Positions 7,998 through 19,380 are shown, counted from the stretch's first letter. The stretch is 64,000 nucleotides of DNA from DASQFI01 sp963780895 (GCA_963780895.1 CAWAEG010000005.1:124001-188000), one strand, 5' to 3'. The notes: generated by a model not told the origin, from the letters alone. Translations and numbers: made by a program.

Positions 7998-9282
7998 CTA
8001 GCGCGGCCAGCCAGTCTGCGGCAGGCCGGGCGTGATCTTGAGCGCGTTCTGGTAGTAGATCTTCTTCAGCACGGCATCCGGGAGCTCGACGCCGTACATC
8101 TTCCAGAACGCGTGGTAGTCGCGGTAGTAGGGGAAATACTCGTCTCTCGTTTCGAGGACGCGCCAGTAGGTCGGGTATTCGGTCGGCTCGAACGCGTCCT
8201 TGCCGAAGAGCACGCGGTCCTGGTACTTCATCAGGAAGTCGTGCGCGCCGCGCGGCTGCCGGCCGATGTCGTAGAGAATCGCGCCCATCTCGGTGTAGAC
8301 GTTCGGCATCGCGTCGAGCATCTTGCCCAGGCGCGCAAGGTCGTTGGCGTGCCAGCCGAAATGCGCCGCGACGAACCGCGTCTTCGGATGCTTCTTGAAC
8401 AGCCGATCCCGCTGCGCCATCAGCTCCTCGAAGCGCGGGAACTGATCGGCCGGATAGCGGCGGTCGTTGTGGAGCGCGAGCTCGAGCCAGCGCTCGTTCT
8501 TGAAGTCGATTGGCTCGAAGAACTCCTGCGGCTCGGCCGTATGGATGAAGACCGGAATGTTGAGGCGCGCGCACGCCTCCCAGACCGGGTCGAGCTCCGG
8601 ATCGTCGACTTTGAGCAGCGAGCCGTCCGGCTTTCGCGTGCGAAGCCCGAAGCTCTTGGAGATCTCGCCGACGCCGACCGCGCCCGCCTTGACGTCGGCT
8701 TCGAGCTGCGCGACCGCTTTCTCCGCCCAGCCGGGCCCGACGTTGCTGAAGTTGATCGTCGTGAACGGCCGCACGCGATCCTTGTGCGGCGAGGCCGCGA
8801 GCGCCTTCATCACGCGTTCGAGGTTGGCGCCCGAGATGCCGTCGGCCGCGACGAACAGCTTGACGTTCAGCTCGTCGAGCGCCGCCATCAGGCCGTTGAG
8901 TCCCTCGGGCGTGCCCAAACGCCCGCCGGCATGCCCGTGATAGTCGATGACGGGAAACTTTGCTTTCTGAGTTGGATTCGCGGGCGTGACGAGCGTGTTG
9001 CGCGGACGGTAGTCGAGAATGCTCGGTGCCGGAAACTCCGGCGCCTGACACGTCCCCGGCCGCGTCATCGTCATGCCGGGCGGACATTCCTGGCCCGCCG
9101 GGACCTGGACGCCGCGCCCACGCCCGCCGCGGCCGGTCGGCTGTTGCCCGCCCGCTGTCTGGCCGCCTTGCTGTTGCTGCTGGCCCTGCTGTTGTTGCTG
9201 CTGTTGTTGCGCAACGAGCACGGCGGCGCCGATCGCGACGACGCCCGCGATCGTACCAGGCCTGAAAGAGTCTGCTCCGCAT
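7998..9282 (-). CDS. Secreted amidohydrolase-2 family metal-dependent hydrolase, start region frameshifted
   Basis: A TIM-barrel amidohydrolase. It has VIDYHGHAGG (the usual HxH region), IPVFIHTAEP, FVAAHFGWH and the late VLFGKDAFEP; these provide metal ligands in the family. The reaction is unknown. Before the catalytic domain lies a low-complexity run: fourteen Gln in two blocks, then Gly/Arg-rich sequence. A signal-like segment TIAGVVAIGAAVLVA precedes the Gln run but has no start codon in frame; ATG at 9280-9282 (MRSRLFQA) is one base out of frame, and removing a base near 9258 joins them as MRSRLFQAGTIAGVV. The first in-frame start without that correction is GTG at 9221. Confidence 0.75.
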
Positions 9283-9347
9283 GATGGGCGATCTGACTTC
9301 GAACCCTCGGAACCGGCGATTGAGGCCGTCGAGGCCTGCCCAAGATC

Positions 9348-10502
9348 TCAAAGCCGATGCGCTGTACTGCCGGTGTGTAGCTCGCTCAGCACAGCCAGGT
9401 ATTTCTGCACCATGCGCTCGGCGGAGAAATCCTCTATCCGAATTCGGGCCCGTTCGGCCAAGGACCGCATCCGGTTGGGGCTCGCGAGCGCCTCATTGAC
9501 CTTCGCACGCATCCCGGCCATGTCCTGAACAGGGAAGAGCAACGCGTGGGATCCGTCAACCAGGACCTCCGGGATGCCGCCGGCGTCGGAGGAGACGATC
9601 GGAATCTTGTGCACCATCGCTTCACGAATGGAAGACGAGCATCCGCCCTCGAAATGAGTCGGAAAGAGGAAGAGGTCCGAAGCATCGAGCAAGCGCTCGA
9701 TATCGGTGCGATACCCGAGCAGACGGACATGCTCCTGGAGGTTGTGCTGATGGATTTCTGATTCGAGTCTCTGACGCTCCGACCCGTCTCCGGCCCACAC
9801 AAAGCGGACTTCGGGAAATCTGCGGATGACCTCAGGCACGATCTTGAGCAGATCCGAATGGCCTTTTTGCTGATCGAGACGGCTGGTCGTCAGCAACAGC
9901 TTGGCGTCGTCAGGCACCCCGAGCTCGCTGCGAACGTCGCGGCGCAGAAACTCCCTTTCTGGTCGGTCGCGGTGGCCGGGCCGTATGTCGATGCCGTTGT
10001 GCAGAACGCCAATCTCCTCCTGGTGCGTGGCGAATGTCTGCTGGAGGTGAAGCAAGTTATGTTGCGATACGGCCATCCAGCGCTGCCGACGGCTGCGGGC
10101 CCAGGCAAGCCGCTTGAGACAGGATTGCGGCAGGGCGATAGGCTCAGGAGCGAGCTGGAATATGGCGAGCATGGGAACACCCTCGAGAGCACATCCCAAG
10201 GCGGGCTCGATGGCCTGGGTTGGCCATCCGGCCGTAATCTGCACAACGTCGGGCCGTACTTCCTTCAAAAGCCCGCGCACCTGACGGCAGCGGGAGGCAA
10301 CGGTCCTGGAATCGCAGTCAAAGGGTCTGTAGGGCACGCCAGCCGCCCGGCAATCTGCCGCCATCGAGGCGGTGCCCTCGGCTTTAGGAAATGCTGCATG
10401 AACTTCAATGCCATACATCAAGAGGCCGAAGGCGACGCCCAGCATGTGGTTTTCCGAGCCGTATCGTCCCAGGCAGTGAGTGCGGATTGTCAAAAACTTC
10501 AT
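9348..10502 (-). CDS. Family 4 glycosyltransferase (GT-B fold)
   Basis: 384 residues. The C-terminal donor domain shows LLLTTSRLDQQKGHSDLL, VWAGDGSERQRLE, LLGYRTDIERLL and the EX7E-like region FPTHFEGGCSSSIREAM, all typical of retaining GT4 enzymes that use nucleotide sugars. The N-terminal domain has YGSENHMLGVAFGL, the acceptor-side Gly-rich loop. It probably works in an exopolysaccharide or lipid-linked glycan pathway. Its ATG overlaps the TGA of the RGP-like gene at 10499-10502 (ATGA), indicating coupled translation and a shared pathway. Confidence 0.85.
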   Translation of the reverse strand: MKFLTIRTHCLGRYGSENHMLGVAFGLLMYGIEVHAAFPKAEGTASMAADCRAAGVPYRPFDCDSRTVASRCRQVRGLLKEVRPDVVQITAGWPTQAIEPALGCALEGVPMLAIFQLAPEPIALPQSCLKRLAWARSRRQRWMAVSQHNLLHLQQTFATHQEEIGVLHNGIDIRPGHRDRPEREFLRRDVRSELGVPDDAKLLLTTSRLDQQKGHSDLLKIVPEVIRRFPEVRFVWAGDGSERQRLESEIHQHNLQEHVRLLGYRTDIERLLDASDLFLFPTHFEGGCSSSIREAMVHKIPIVSSDAGGIPEVLVDGSHALLFPVQDMAGMRAKVNEALASPNRMRSLAERARIRIEDFSAERMVQKYLAVLSELHTGSTAHRL

Positions 10503-11566
10503 GGAGCCGTCACTGAAAGGACACGCGTCCAGGCCTTCATCGCCGGGACGGCAACATCGAGATAGCGGCGCAGGATCGCGCCGGAGTTCTCCCGCTCGCG
10601 GTCAAATATTTCTGCGAGATGCGCTGTCATCGTCAGATAGCCGGAAGGTGTGATTTCATCGCGCGCCTTGTCGAGAATCGACAGGAACTCGTCGTTAACC
10701 AGATGGCAGATGTGCTCCTGCCAGATATTTCGCTGATAGGAACCTTCCTTGAGGTGCCGGATCATCGGGCCGCCGGCCGCCATCCGGTCGCCCCTGAGGT
10801 CCATCAGGGTCTTGAGGATGAATCCGCCCCAGATATCTCCATATCTGTCGATCACCCATCCTGGCATGACCTCCACATGCATCGGCAGCTGGTAGACCGC
10901 CGGGATGACCTCGCGGCGGAATTGCATATTCATCGAACAGACGGATATCAGCGAGGCGTTGGGTACGATGACTGAATCGTGCTGCAATTCCGCGTCCGGG
11001 TAGCAGAATTGCGGTCCTTGAAGTTTGTCGATGGCGTTCACATCGAAATATTCGCGCCAGAGGCCGAGATTGAAGACCACGGTTCCCTTCGAGGCGCCAT
11101 CGAATGACCATTCACGGTAATGGGCTCGCTGCGAATAGGGAAAACCCCTCGGAAAGACGTTCTTCTCGATGTCACGATAGCAGTCGAGAATATTGAAATG
11201 CTGGCCTTCTCCCGCGGCGACCGGTCGCGGGGCGTCGCTCAGGACAGCCTGCACGGATTGGCCGAAACCCGGCTCTTCGACCTTGCAGTCATCGTCCAGC
11301 GCAATGACAATCTCGTCAACCGCGGATTCGCGCCAGGCAATGTAAAACCCAAAGTCGCGGCACGCGCCATTGCGGCGGGGTATCGCGATGACGTCCTTCC
11401 CAAGCATCCGAGCCTGGTCTTGCCAGGTGAAGACGCTGAACTGTGGGTGATCGACCCTGACTTTTCCCTCACTGTCATCGACGATGATGAAGCGCGCGCC
11501 AAAGTCGATGAGGGGTTCGAGATATTCCAACGAGACAGCACGGGATGTTGGAATGACCACTAGCAT
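10499..11566 (-). CDS. RGP-like (GT75-type) glycosyltransferase or sugar mutase
   Basis: 355 residues of GT-A-like sequence. It has ACRDFGFYIAW, VIALDDDCKVEEPG (DDD acidic triplet) and VFPRGFPYSQRA, which parallel the RDFGF, DDDC and RGYPFSxR stations of reversibly glycosylated proteins (UDP-arabinopyranose mutases of plants and their microbial relatives). If the assignment holds, the substrate could be a UDP-pentose or a glucan primer. It shares a four-base overlap with the GT4 gene downstream. I place it by motif order only, so a remote GT2-like family remains possible. Confidence 0.5.
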   Translation of the reverse strand: MLVVIPTSRAVSLEYLEPLIDFGARFIIVDDSEGKVRVDHPQFSVFTWQDQARMLGKDVIAIPRRNGACRDFGFYIAWRESAVDEIVIALDDDCKVEEPGFGQSVQAVLSDAPRPVAAGEGQHFNILDCYRDIEKNVFPRGFPYSQRAHYREWSFDGASKGTVVFNLGLWREYFDVNAIDKLQGPQFCYPDAELQHDSVIVPNASLISVCSMNMQFRREVIPAVYQLPMHVEVMPGWVIDRYGDIWGGFILKTLMDLRGDRMAAGGPMIRHLKEGSYQRNIWQEHICHLVNDEFLSILDKARDEITPSGYLTMTAHLAEIFDRERENSGAILRRYLDVAVPAMKAWTRVLSVTAP

Positions 11567-11721
11567 GCTGGGAACCGCCCTCGCAATCCGTGATGGAAAT
11601 CGGCGATCACTTCCTGTTCGAAGATGGGGACTCTAGGGCGAGCGCCCTTAACTGTCAACTTTACGGCGCGTTGCGTCAAGTCCCGTTTCTTCGGGTCGAT
11701 GGTGCATGGTGCCCTGTTCAC

Positions 11722-11782
11722 GAGCGAAGCGGGGCATCGGGCCGGGGAGCGAGCAGAGGGATCCGGGGAGCACGCTCCCCGG
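11722..11782. repeat. GC-rich intergenic element with terminal hairpin, copy 1
   Basis: The sequence GAGCGAAGCGGGGCATC and a downstream hairpin (CCGGGGAG / CTCCCCGG, 11763-11782) closely resemble the element at 60225-60298. It sits 12 bases beyond the 3' end of rnpB and may also help terminate that RNA, though no T-run follows. Confidence 0.5.
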
Positions 11783-11794
11783 TAAGAAAAGGAT

Positions 11795-12322
11795 CCGCCA
11801 CAGCGAGCCGTAAGCCGAATTCTGTTCGCCGCCGCGGCCTTGCGGCCGCGTCGGCGTAACGATCATTCCTCTAGGCCCGTCATTGCTGACGGGCTCGAGC
11901 AGCCTACCCGGAGGCATCGGACGGGCCGTCCTGTAGCGCCTCCCTATTTGGCCTTGCTCCGTGCGGGGTTTTGCCTGCCATCTGCCTCACGGCAGACGCG
12001 GTGCGCTCTTACCGCACCTTTTCACCCTTACCCACCTTCGCCCTCCGCGCTTCGCGCTCCGGGCTACGGTGGGCAAGCCCGCGGTCCTGATGAACAGCGA
12101 GTGCTGACCAGGTCCGAGCGGGCTTGCCCACCGTAGCTCGAGGCTCGAAGAGCCGAGAGCGAAGGTGGGCGGTATGTTTTCTGTGCCACTGTCCTTCGGG
12201 TTGCCCCGACCGGGAGTTACCCGGCGCACTGCCCTGCGGAGTTCGGACTTTCCTCCCCGCCTTCACTCTCGGCCTTTCGGCCTCGAGCTCCGGCGCGGCG
12301 ATCGTCTGTCCCGCTGTGGCGG
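11795..12322 (-). ncRNA. rnpB: RNase P RNA (bacterial class A) with enlarged P12 hairpin
   Basis: The catalytic RNA that trims tRNA 5' leaders. P1 pairs CCGCCACAGCG at the 5' end (12312-12322) with CGCTGTGGCGG at the 3' end (11795-11805). Universal segments are present on the minus strand: GAGGAAAGTCCG at 12244-12255, the stretch GGTAAGAGCGCACC near 12001-12015, GGAGCAAGGCCAAATAGGGA near 11960, GGGTAGGCTGCTCGAGCC near 11900, and AGAGGAATGA at 11863-11872. The length of about 528 bases is well over the usual 350-420. The excess lies in one hairpin (12031-12169) at the position of P12. End positions are set from P1 pairing and are accurate to a few bases. Confidence 0.95.
12031..12169 (-). repeat. 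Long palindromic insertion forming P12 of rnpB
   Basis: The arms CCCACCTTCGC and GCGAAGGTGGG, then CTACGGTGGGCAAGCCCGC paired with GCGGGCTTGCCCACCGTAG, make an interrupted stem of over 40 bp, with small side hairpins (GCGCTTCGCGC and GGCTCGAAGAGCC). P12 in E. coli is a short stem, so about 100 bases have been added. The palindromic make-up suggests an intergenic repeat that landed in a variable RNA helix. Confidence 0.6.
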
Positions 12323-12381
12323 AATGATCCGATCATAGCATCTGGGGATCTCGGAACCTGAGGCCCCGGATTGCAGGCGAT

Positions 12382-13760
<1,379 letters not shown>

Positions 13761-13764
<4 letters not shown>

Positions 13765-15267
13765 GGGAGCGAATCGGGATTGATGGTCGCAATGAGGCGC
13801 GCGTCGGCCAACTGGTCGTAGATCATCACGGCCACCGTCGCGCCCGGCGTCAGGGACGCGACGACGGCCTGGAACTCGGCGACGCTGCCCACGCGGCGCC
13901 GGTTGATCTCGAGCAACACGTGCCCGGCGCGGAGACGCGCGAGGCGCGCCGGGCCGGCCGAGTCGACGTCCACGATGAGCACGCCCTGCAGATTCGACGG
14001 AATCCCCGTCCGCGCCATCGTCGCCGCGTCGAGCTCCTTGACGCTGAGTCCAAGGGGGCCCATTTCCTGTCCGGCGGCGGGACGCACCTGCGCCAGGCTT
14101 TGAGGGCGGCCGCGCGTGGACGACGGCGGCGGCCGCTCGGTGAGCTTCACCGAGATCTGCCGCGCGCTGCCGTCGCGCCAGATCTCGAGCATGGCCTGGG
14201 AACCCGGCTGCCGGCCGGCGATGTACCGGATCGAGATCCTCGTCGGAGCGGATCGGCCGGTGGTCGGCGCCGATGATGACGTCGTACGGGCGCAGACCCG
14301 CGCGCTCGGCCGACGTCTCCGGCATGACGTCCTGAACGAGCGCGCCGCGCTCCGGCTCGAGGCCCAGCGCGCGGTGCAGCCCGGGCGTCAGGTCCGTGAG
14401 GCCCACGCCGATATAGCCGCGCGCCACGCGTCCGTTCTCGCGAAGCTGCGGAAGCACGGCCACGACCTGGGCGATCGGAATCGCAAAGCCGATGTTCGAC
14501 GCCTGCGCGCTGATCGCGGTCGTCATCCCGACGACCTGCCCGCGGCTGTTGATCAGCGGCCCGCCGCTGTTGCCGAAACTGATGGCCGCGTCGGTCTGGA
14601 TGAACGCGTCGAGGCTCGGATCGAACAGCTTCCGTCCCAGAAAGCTGACGACACCGACCGTGACCGAATGCACGTACCCGAGCGGGTTGCCGATGGCGCA
14701 GACCCACTCGCCCACGCGCAGCGTGTCGGAATCGCCAAGCGGCGCCACGGGCACCGAGCCGGTCACCGGGATTCGCAGCAACGCGACGTCGATGGCCGGG
14801 TCGATGCCGACGAGCTCGGCCTTGAACACACGGCCGTCGCCAAGGGTCACCGTGATCCGGTCGGCGCCTTCGACGACGTGATAGTTGGTCAGGATGTCGC
14901 CGGCCGCGTCGATGATGAAGCCGCTGCCGGAACCTTCGTGCGGTGCGCCCGGGTCGTCGCCCAGATCGCGCCGCCACCTCGGCGCCGATCGCCCGCGCGT
15001 GTCGGTGCCGCGCGACGCGGCGTCGACGTTGACGACCGCCGCATTCATTTTCGCGGCGACGGCCGCGAAATCAATCGACGAGCTGCCCGATCCCTCGGCG
15101 GGCGCCGCCGCGTCTGACGAAACCGTGATCGGCTTGGTTGCTTCCGCGCCCGGGCGCAACGGGAGCACGTCTGTCGGACGGCCGGGGCGCGTGCCGGTCG
15201 CGACGACGCCCAGCAGAAAGCTCACGACGGCCGTGAGCGCGACGTAGCCGACGGTTTGGCGCGTCAT
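13761..15267 (-). CDS. HtrA/Deg-like periplasmic serine protease, interrupted by a frameshift
   Basis: Membrane-anchored trypsin-like protease with PDZ domains, for quality control of envelope proteins. Anchor at about residues 7-25; catalytic triad His130 (TNYHVVEGA), Asp160 (PAIDVALLR) and Ser234 (FGNSGGPL); first PDZ begins near GYIGVGLTDL. After RSDEDL the frame changes: the continuation RYIAGRQPGSQAMLEIW and the second PDZ (LQGVLIVDVDSAGPARLARL) lie in the next frame. One extra base near 14232 (GATCTC-G-ATCCGG on the coding strand) accounts for it. The intact protein would be about 500 residues. As the sequence stands, translation would run into the response-regulator frame instead. Confidence 0.85.
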
Positions 15268-15272
15268 TTGGG

Positions 15273-15304
15273 AAGGCCCAAGGCTAAAGGCCGAAGGCCC
15301 AAGA
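15273..15304. repeat. Degenerate GGCCNAA-type short tandem repeat
   Basis: Loosely repeated 7-base units (AAGGCCCAAGGCTAAAGGCCGAAGG type) between ligA and the protease gene. The same kind of sequence occurs at 24131, 37575 and 59037, always between genes. Confidence 0.45.
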
Positions 15305-15316
15305 AGATCACAAGCA

Positions 15317-17342
15317 TCAAGTCTCTTTCCTCATTATAAGAGCCAGGAATGCGGCCTCATCGAGCTCGCGGATTCCAAGCGATCGGGCTTTGTCGAGCTT
15401 GCTGCCGGCGTCGCGGCCGACGATGATCCCACTGGTTTTTCGGCTGATGGACCCGCTCACTTTGCCCCCGAGGCGGACGATCGCCTGTTCGGCGTCGTCG
15501 CGGCTCATCGTGTCGAGCGTGCCGGTGATCACGAACGTCTGACCGGCGAGCGGTGTCTCGCCGATCGCAGGTTCAGGGCCGGGCTCGTCTTCCATCCGCA
15601 CGCCGGCGGCCGCGAGCCGATCGATGAGCGCGGCGTTCGTCGGCTCGTCGAGAAACGTTCTGACCGCCTTTGCCACCACCGGTCCGATGTCGGAGACGAC
15701 CTGCAGGGCTTCGACTGACGCGGCCCGCAGCGCCGCCATCGATCGAAACGCGCGCGCCAGCGCCCGCGCGCCGCCTTCGCCGACGTGCCGGATCCCGATC
15801 GCGTGCAGCAGTCGCGCGAGCTCGCGGTTGCGGCTGGCGTCGATTTGCGCGATCAGGTTCGCCGCTGATTTCTTTCCCATGCGGTCGAGCGCGGCGACGC
15901 GGTCCACCGTCAACGCGTACACATCGGCGTAGTCGCGCGACGAGGCCCGTCGTCACGAGCTGGTCCACGAGCGACTCGCCAAGGCCCTCGATGTCCATCG
16001 CACGTCTGGACGCGAAGTGTTCGAGCCCGCGCCGGATTCGCGCCGGGCACGACGCGTTTTCGCAGCGCCAGACGACTTCCTCCTCCGGCTTCACGAGCGT
16101 GCTGCCGCAGAAGGGACAGGCCGCGGGCATCCGCCACTTCGGCGGGTCGCCTTCGCGCTTCTCGAGCACCGGTCCGAGCACTTTCGGAATGATGTCGCCG
16201 CCTTTTTCGATCCGGACGTAGTCGCCCTCCCGGATGTCGCGCCGCGCCACCTCCTGCTCGTTGTGGAGCGTCGCCATCTGCACCATGGTCCCGCTGAGGC
16301 GCACGGGCTCGAGCACCGCGTACGGCGTGACGGCACCGGTCCGGCCGACGTTCGTCTTGATCTCCTTCAGCCTGGTGACGGCCTGTTCGGCGGGAAACTT
16401 GAAGGCGACGGCCCATCGCGGGAACTTGGCGGTCGTTCCGAGCTGCCGCCGAAGCGCCAGATCGTCGAGCTTGATCACGACGCCGTCGGTTTCGAATTCG
16501 AGCACGCGGCGCTCGTCGCGCCAGCGCCGGCAGAACTCCACAAGGGCATCGAGCCCCTCGCAGGTCCTCCAGTTCGGCTCCACCGGGCATCCCCAGGCCT
16601 GCAGCTGGCGAAGCGCCTCGCTGTGCGTCGCGACCGGAGAGTCCATTCCGGAGGGCATGAGGATCTGGTACGTGTACGCGCTCAGGCCGCGCCTGGCCAC
16701 CGCGCGGGAATCGAGCGTTCGAAGCGCGCCGGCCGCCGCGTTCCGCGGGTTCGCGAAGAGCGGCAGCCCGGCCTGCTCGCGTTCGTCGTTCATCTTCAGG
16801 AACACCGACCGGGGAAGATAAATCTCGCCGCGAATCTCGACCCGGTCCGGCGCCGGACCCGGGAGCGACGCCGGAATCGCTTTGATCACGCGCACGTTGG
16901 AGGTGACGTTTTCGCCACGAATCCCGTCACCGCGCGTGACGCCGCGGACGAGCCGGCCGCGTTCGTAGGTCAGCGCCAGGCTGACGCCATCGATTTTGAG
17001 CTCGGCGACGTACACGAGCGGCGCGTCGACCGGCCGGTCCAGCGACCGGCAGATCCGCGCGTGAAACTCGCGCAGCTCGTCTTCGTTGTAGGCGTTTTCG
17101 AGGCTGAGCATCGGCGCGAGATGCTCGACGGTCTCGAACCCCTCCGCGACCCGCCCGCCGACGCGCCGGGTCGGCGAATCGGGGTCGACGAGCTCGGGAT
17201 GCGCCGCCTCGAGCCCCGCCAGCTCGCGCATGAGCGCGTCGAACTCGGCGTCGGAAATCTCCGGGTTGTCTTGAACGTAGTAGCGCTCTTCGTGGTAGCG
17301 GATGAGCGCGCGGAGCTCGGCGATGCGTTCTGGGGCGGACAC
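15317..17342 (-). CDS. ligA: NAD-dependent DNA ligase, interrupted by a frameshift
   Basis: Seals nicks in DNA using NAD+. The order of domains fits LigA: Ia (YYVQDNPEISDAEFDALM), adenylation domain with catalytic Lys116 in AELKIDG, OB fold with GGDIIPKV, four-Cys zinc finger (CPFCGS and CENASCPAR), helix-hairpin-helix domain and C-terminal BRCT (TFVITGTLDTMSRDDA). The start is GTG at 17340-17342 (SAPERIAELRALI). After LVTTGLV the reading frame shifts; one extra base in a GCGCG run near 15938 explains it and restores RDYADVYALTVDRV. LigA is normally essential, so a sequence error is more likely than a real lesion. Length after correction is about 675 residues, normal for the family. Confidence 0.92.
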
Positions 17343-17385
17343 GCCTTCGGGCCTTTGAGCCTTGCGAGCTCTCCTGTCCAAGCCC

Positions 17386-18387
17386 TCAGCGGTCTCTGCT
17401 GAGCACGTAGTCCGTGAGCGCGAGGAGACCGTCGCGCTCGGTCGATGGCGGAAACGCCGACGTGAGGTGCTCCTTGGCGCGCTCGGCGTAGCCGACGGCG
17501 CGTTCGAACGCGGTCTCGACGGCGCCGTGGCGCGCGAGCAGGTCCTTGATGGTCCGCCAGGTGTCCGGCGAGATGACCCCATTGGCCACCACGTCCTGGA
17601 TCATGGCGGCGACGTCGGGACCGGTGCGCTGGAGCAGCAGGATGACCGGCAAGGTGACCTTGCCCTCGCGCAGGTCTCCGCCGATCGGTTTGCCGAGCCT
17701 CGACTCCTCCGCCGTGTAGTCCAGCACGTCGTCGACGATCTGAAAGGCGATGCCCAGGTTGAAGCCGTATTCCCGCAGCGCGGTGCGCTGATCGGCCGTG
17801 CACTCGCCGAGCAGCCCGCCGATTTCCGCGCAGCCCGAAAACAGGAAGGCCGTCTTGCGGCGGATGATCTCGAGGTGCTCGTCCTCGGTAATGGCCGCGT
17901 CGCCGGTCTTGGTGAGCTGGTACAGCTCGCCTTCGATCATCCGCAGGGTGACATCGCACAGCAGCCGGACGACCTCGAGGGTGTCCTGCGTCAGGGCCAT
18001 CGCCATGGACCGGATGTAGAGGTAGTCGCCCAGCAGCACGGTGAGGTCGCTGCCCCATCGCGAATGCGCGGTCAGCCGGCCGCGCCGCGTGTGCGCGCCG
18101 TCGATGATGTCGTCGTGCACGAGCGTCGCCGTGTGGATGAACTCCACGACGGCCGCGTTCAGGACGGCTCGCTCACCGGTGTACCCGCAGAGGCGCGCGG
18201 CCATGAGCAGGACGGCCGGGCGCACGCGCTTGCCGCCGCTCATCTGGACGTATTTGCCCATCTGCGGAATCAGCTCGACACGCGATTCGAGATGGCGGGC
18301 GAACTCGCGCTCGACACGGGCCAGCGCGTCGCGCACGGGCTCGAAGATCTCGGCGAGACCCGGAACGGATGCCGCGGAGGTATTCAC
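17386..18387 (-). CDS. Trans-polyprenyl diphosphate synthase (octaprenyl/heptaprenyl type)
   Basis: Condenses isopentenyl diphosphate units to a long-chain polyprenyl diphosphate, for quinone side chains or similar. First aspartate-rich motif LVHDDIID, with preceding SGGKRVRPAVLL; second motif FQIVDDVLDYT; and GKPIGGDLREGKVTLPV after it, which is diagnostic of the IspB/HepT group. The frame is open to 18462, but that overlaps tatD; I chose the GTG at 18385-18387 (VNTSAASVPGLAEIF), which precedes the conserved region. Chain length cannot be read with confidence. It lies between tatD and ligA with short gaps, apparently in one operon. Confidence 0.9.
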   Translation of the reverse strand: MNTSAASVPGLAEIFEPVRDALARVEREFARHLESRVELIPQMGKYVQMSGGKRVRPAVLLMAARLCGYTGERAVLNAAVVEFIHTATLVHDDIIDGAHTRRGRLTAHSRWGSDLTVLLGDYLYIRSMAMALTQDTLEVVRLLCDVTLRMIEGELYQLTKTGDAAITEDEHLEIIRRKTAFLFSGCAEIGGLLGECTADQRTALREYGFNLGIAFQIVDDVLDYTAEESRLGKPIGGDLREGKVTLPVILLLQRTGPDVAAMIQDVVANGVISPDTWRTIKDLLARHGAVETAFERAVGYAERAKEHLTSAFPPSTERDGLLALTDYVLSRDR

Positions 18388-18433
18388 GGGAATTGGTCTC
18401 GCCTGAAGGCTCACGCGACAAAACCTGCGGGCA

Positions 18434-19240
18434 TCAGACCATAGGTTTCGCTGGAGTGTCAACGCGCGGACCGATGAACGCGTCGAAATTCGCGGCCACG
18501 CATGCGCGCATTTGCTCGAACGCTTGCGATCGCAAAGTCGCCAGTTGCCTGACGGTCTCGGCCACCCACGCCGGCTCGTTTCGCTTGCCGCGGTGCGGCA
18601 CCGGCGCCAGGAACGGCGCGTCGGTTTCGACCAGCAGACGATCGTCAGGCACGAACGCGGCGACCTCCCGAAGGGCGCCGGCTTTCGGAAAGGTCAGCAT
18701 GCCCGCCAGGGAGATGTAGAAGCCGATCTCCAGCGCGCGGCGGGCATCCTCAATCGATCCGCTGAAACAGTGCATGACGCCGCGGACCTGGCCCCGGCCG
18801 GCCTCGCGTAGAACGGCGAAGGTGTCGTCGGTGGCCTCCCGGGTGTGGATGACAACCGGCTTATCCAGTTCAAGGGCGAGCGAAATCTGGGCGGCGAACA
18901 CGTCGCGCTGCACGGCCCGCGGTGAGAAATCGTAGTGATAGTCGAGGCCAATCTCGCCGACGGCGACGGCGTGCGTGGTCAGCACCGCCGACCGCGTCTC
19001 GGCGGCCGCGTCGAATGCCCGCCCGGCGTACGCAGCGGTCCGGTGGGGATGCACGGCCGCGGAGAACACGGCGGCCGGCCACGCACGCTTGACGTCCTCG
19101 GCGCGCGCGACTTCCTCGGGCTCGTCCGCCGACAGAATGCACATCGCCGCGGAGACGCCAGCCGCCTGCGCGCGCGCGACGACGGCGTCGAGGTCGGGCG
19201 TGAATGCTTCGTCGGCGAGATGGCAATGAGAGTCGATCAA
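18434..19240 (-). CDS. tatD: TatD-family metal-dependent hydrolase (DNase)
   Basis: 268 residues of TIM-barrel hydrolase. Metal-binding stations are all present: MIDSHCHL at the start, VGEIGLDYHYD, VVIHTREA, GVMHCFSGS and LLVETDAPFLAP. TatD proteins are 3'-5' exonucleases or DNases acting in DNA repair or quality control; the physiological substrate varies. The start is a TTG at 19238-19240, supported by AGGAG seven bases upstream. The gene follows metG, from which it is separated by the repeat element at 19262-19380. Confidence 0.9.
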   Translation of the reverse strand: MIDSHCHLADEAFTPDLDAVVARAQAAGVSAAMCILSADEPEEVARAEDVKRAWPAAVFSAAVHPHRTAAYAGRAFDAAAETRSAVLTTHAVAVGEIGLDYHYDFSPRAVQRDVFAAQISLALELDKPVVIHTREATDDTFAVLREAGRGQVRGVMHCFSGSIEDARRALEIGFYISLAGMLTFPKAGALREVAAFVPDDRLLVETDAPFLAPVPHRGKRNEPAWVAETVRQLATLRSQAFEQMRACVAANFDAFIGPRVDTPAKPMV

Positions 19241-19261
19241 AAAACACTCCTGAAAAGCAAC

Positions 19262-19380
19262 GTCGGTACGACGGGTACGGCGGGTCCGCGGAACCGACTG
19301 GCGCTTGTCATCTTTTTTTGGTTAAGAAAGATGGCCAGCGTCAGTTCGCTCCAGGTACCCGTCGTACCCGCCGTACCGAC
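19262..19380. repeat. Nested inverted repeat of GGTACGNCG units, copy 1
   Basis: Outer arms start GTCGGTACGACGGGTACGG and end with the complement CCGTACCGAC (19371-19380); each arm is made of 9-base units GGTACGACG/GGTACGGCG. Inner arms begin AACCGACTGGCGC and GGCCAGCGTCAGTT and enclose a T-rich loop. A further half-copy follows at 19393-19406. The same structure occurs at 63469-63593. It fills the gap between tatD and the end of metG. Confidence 0.75.

Noticed and set aside
15573..17582. Long ligA frame with 80 extra N-terminal residues
   Set aside because: The N-terminal part is Ser/Arg/Pro-rich shadow of the polyprenyl synthase gene; the conserved LigA start is at GTG 17340-17342.
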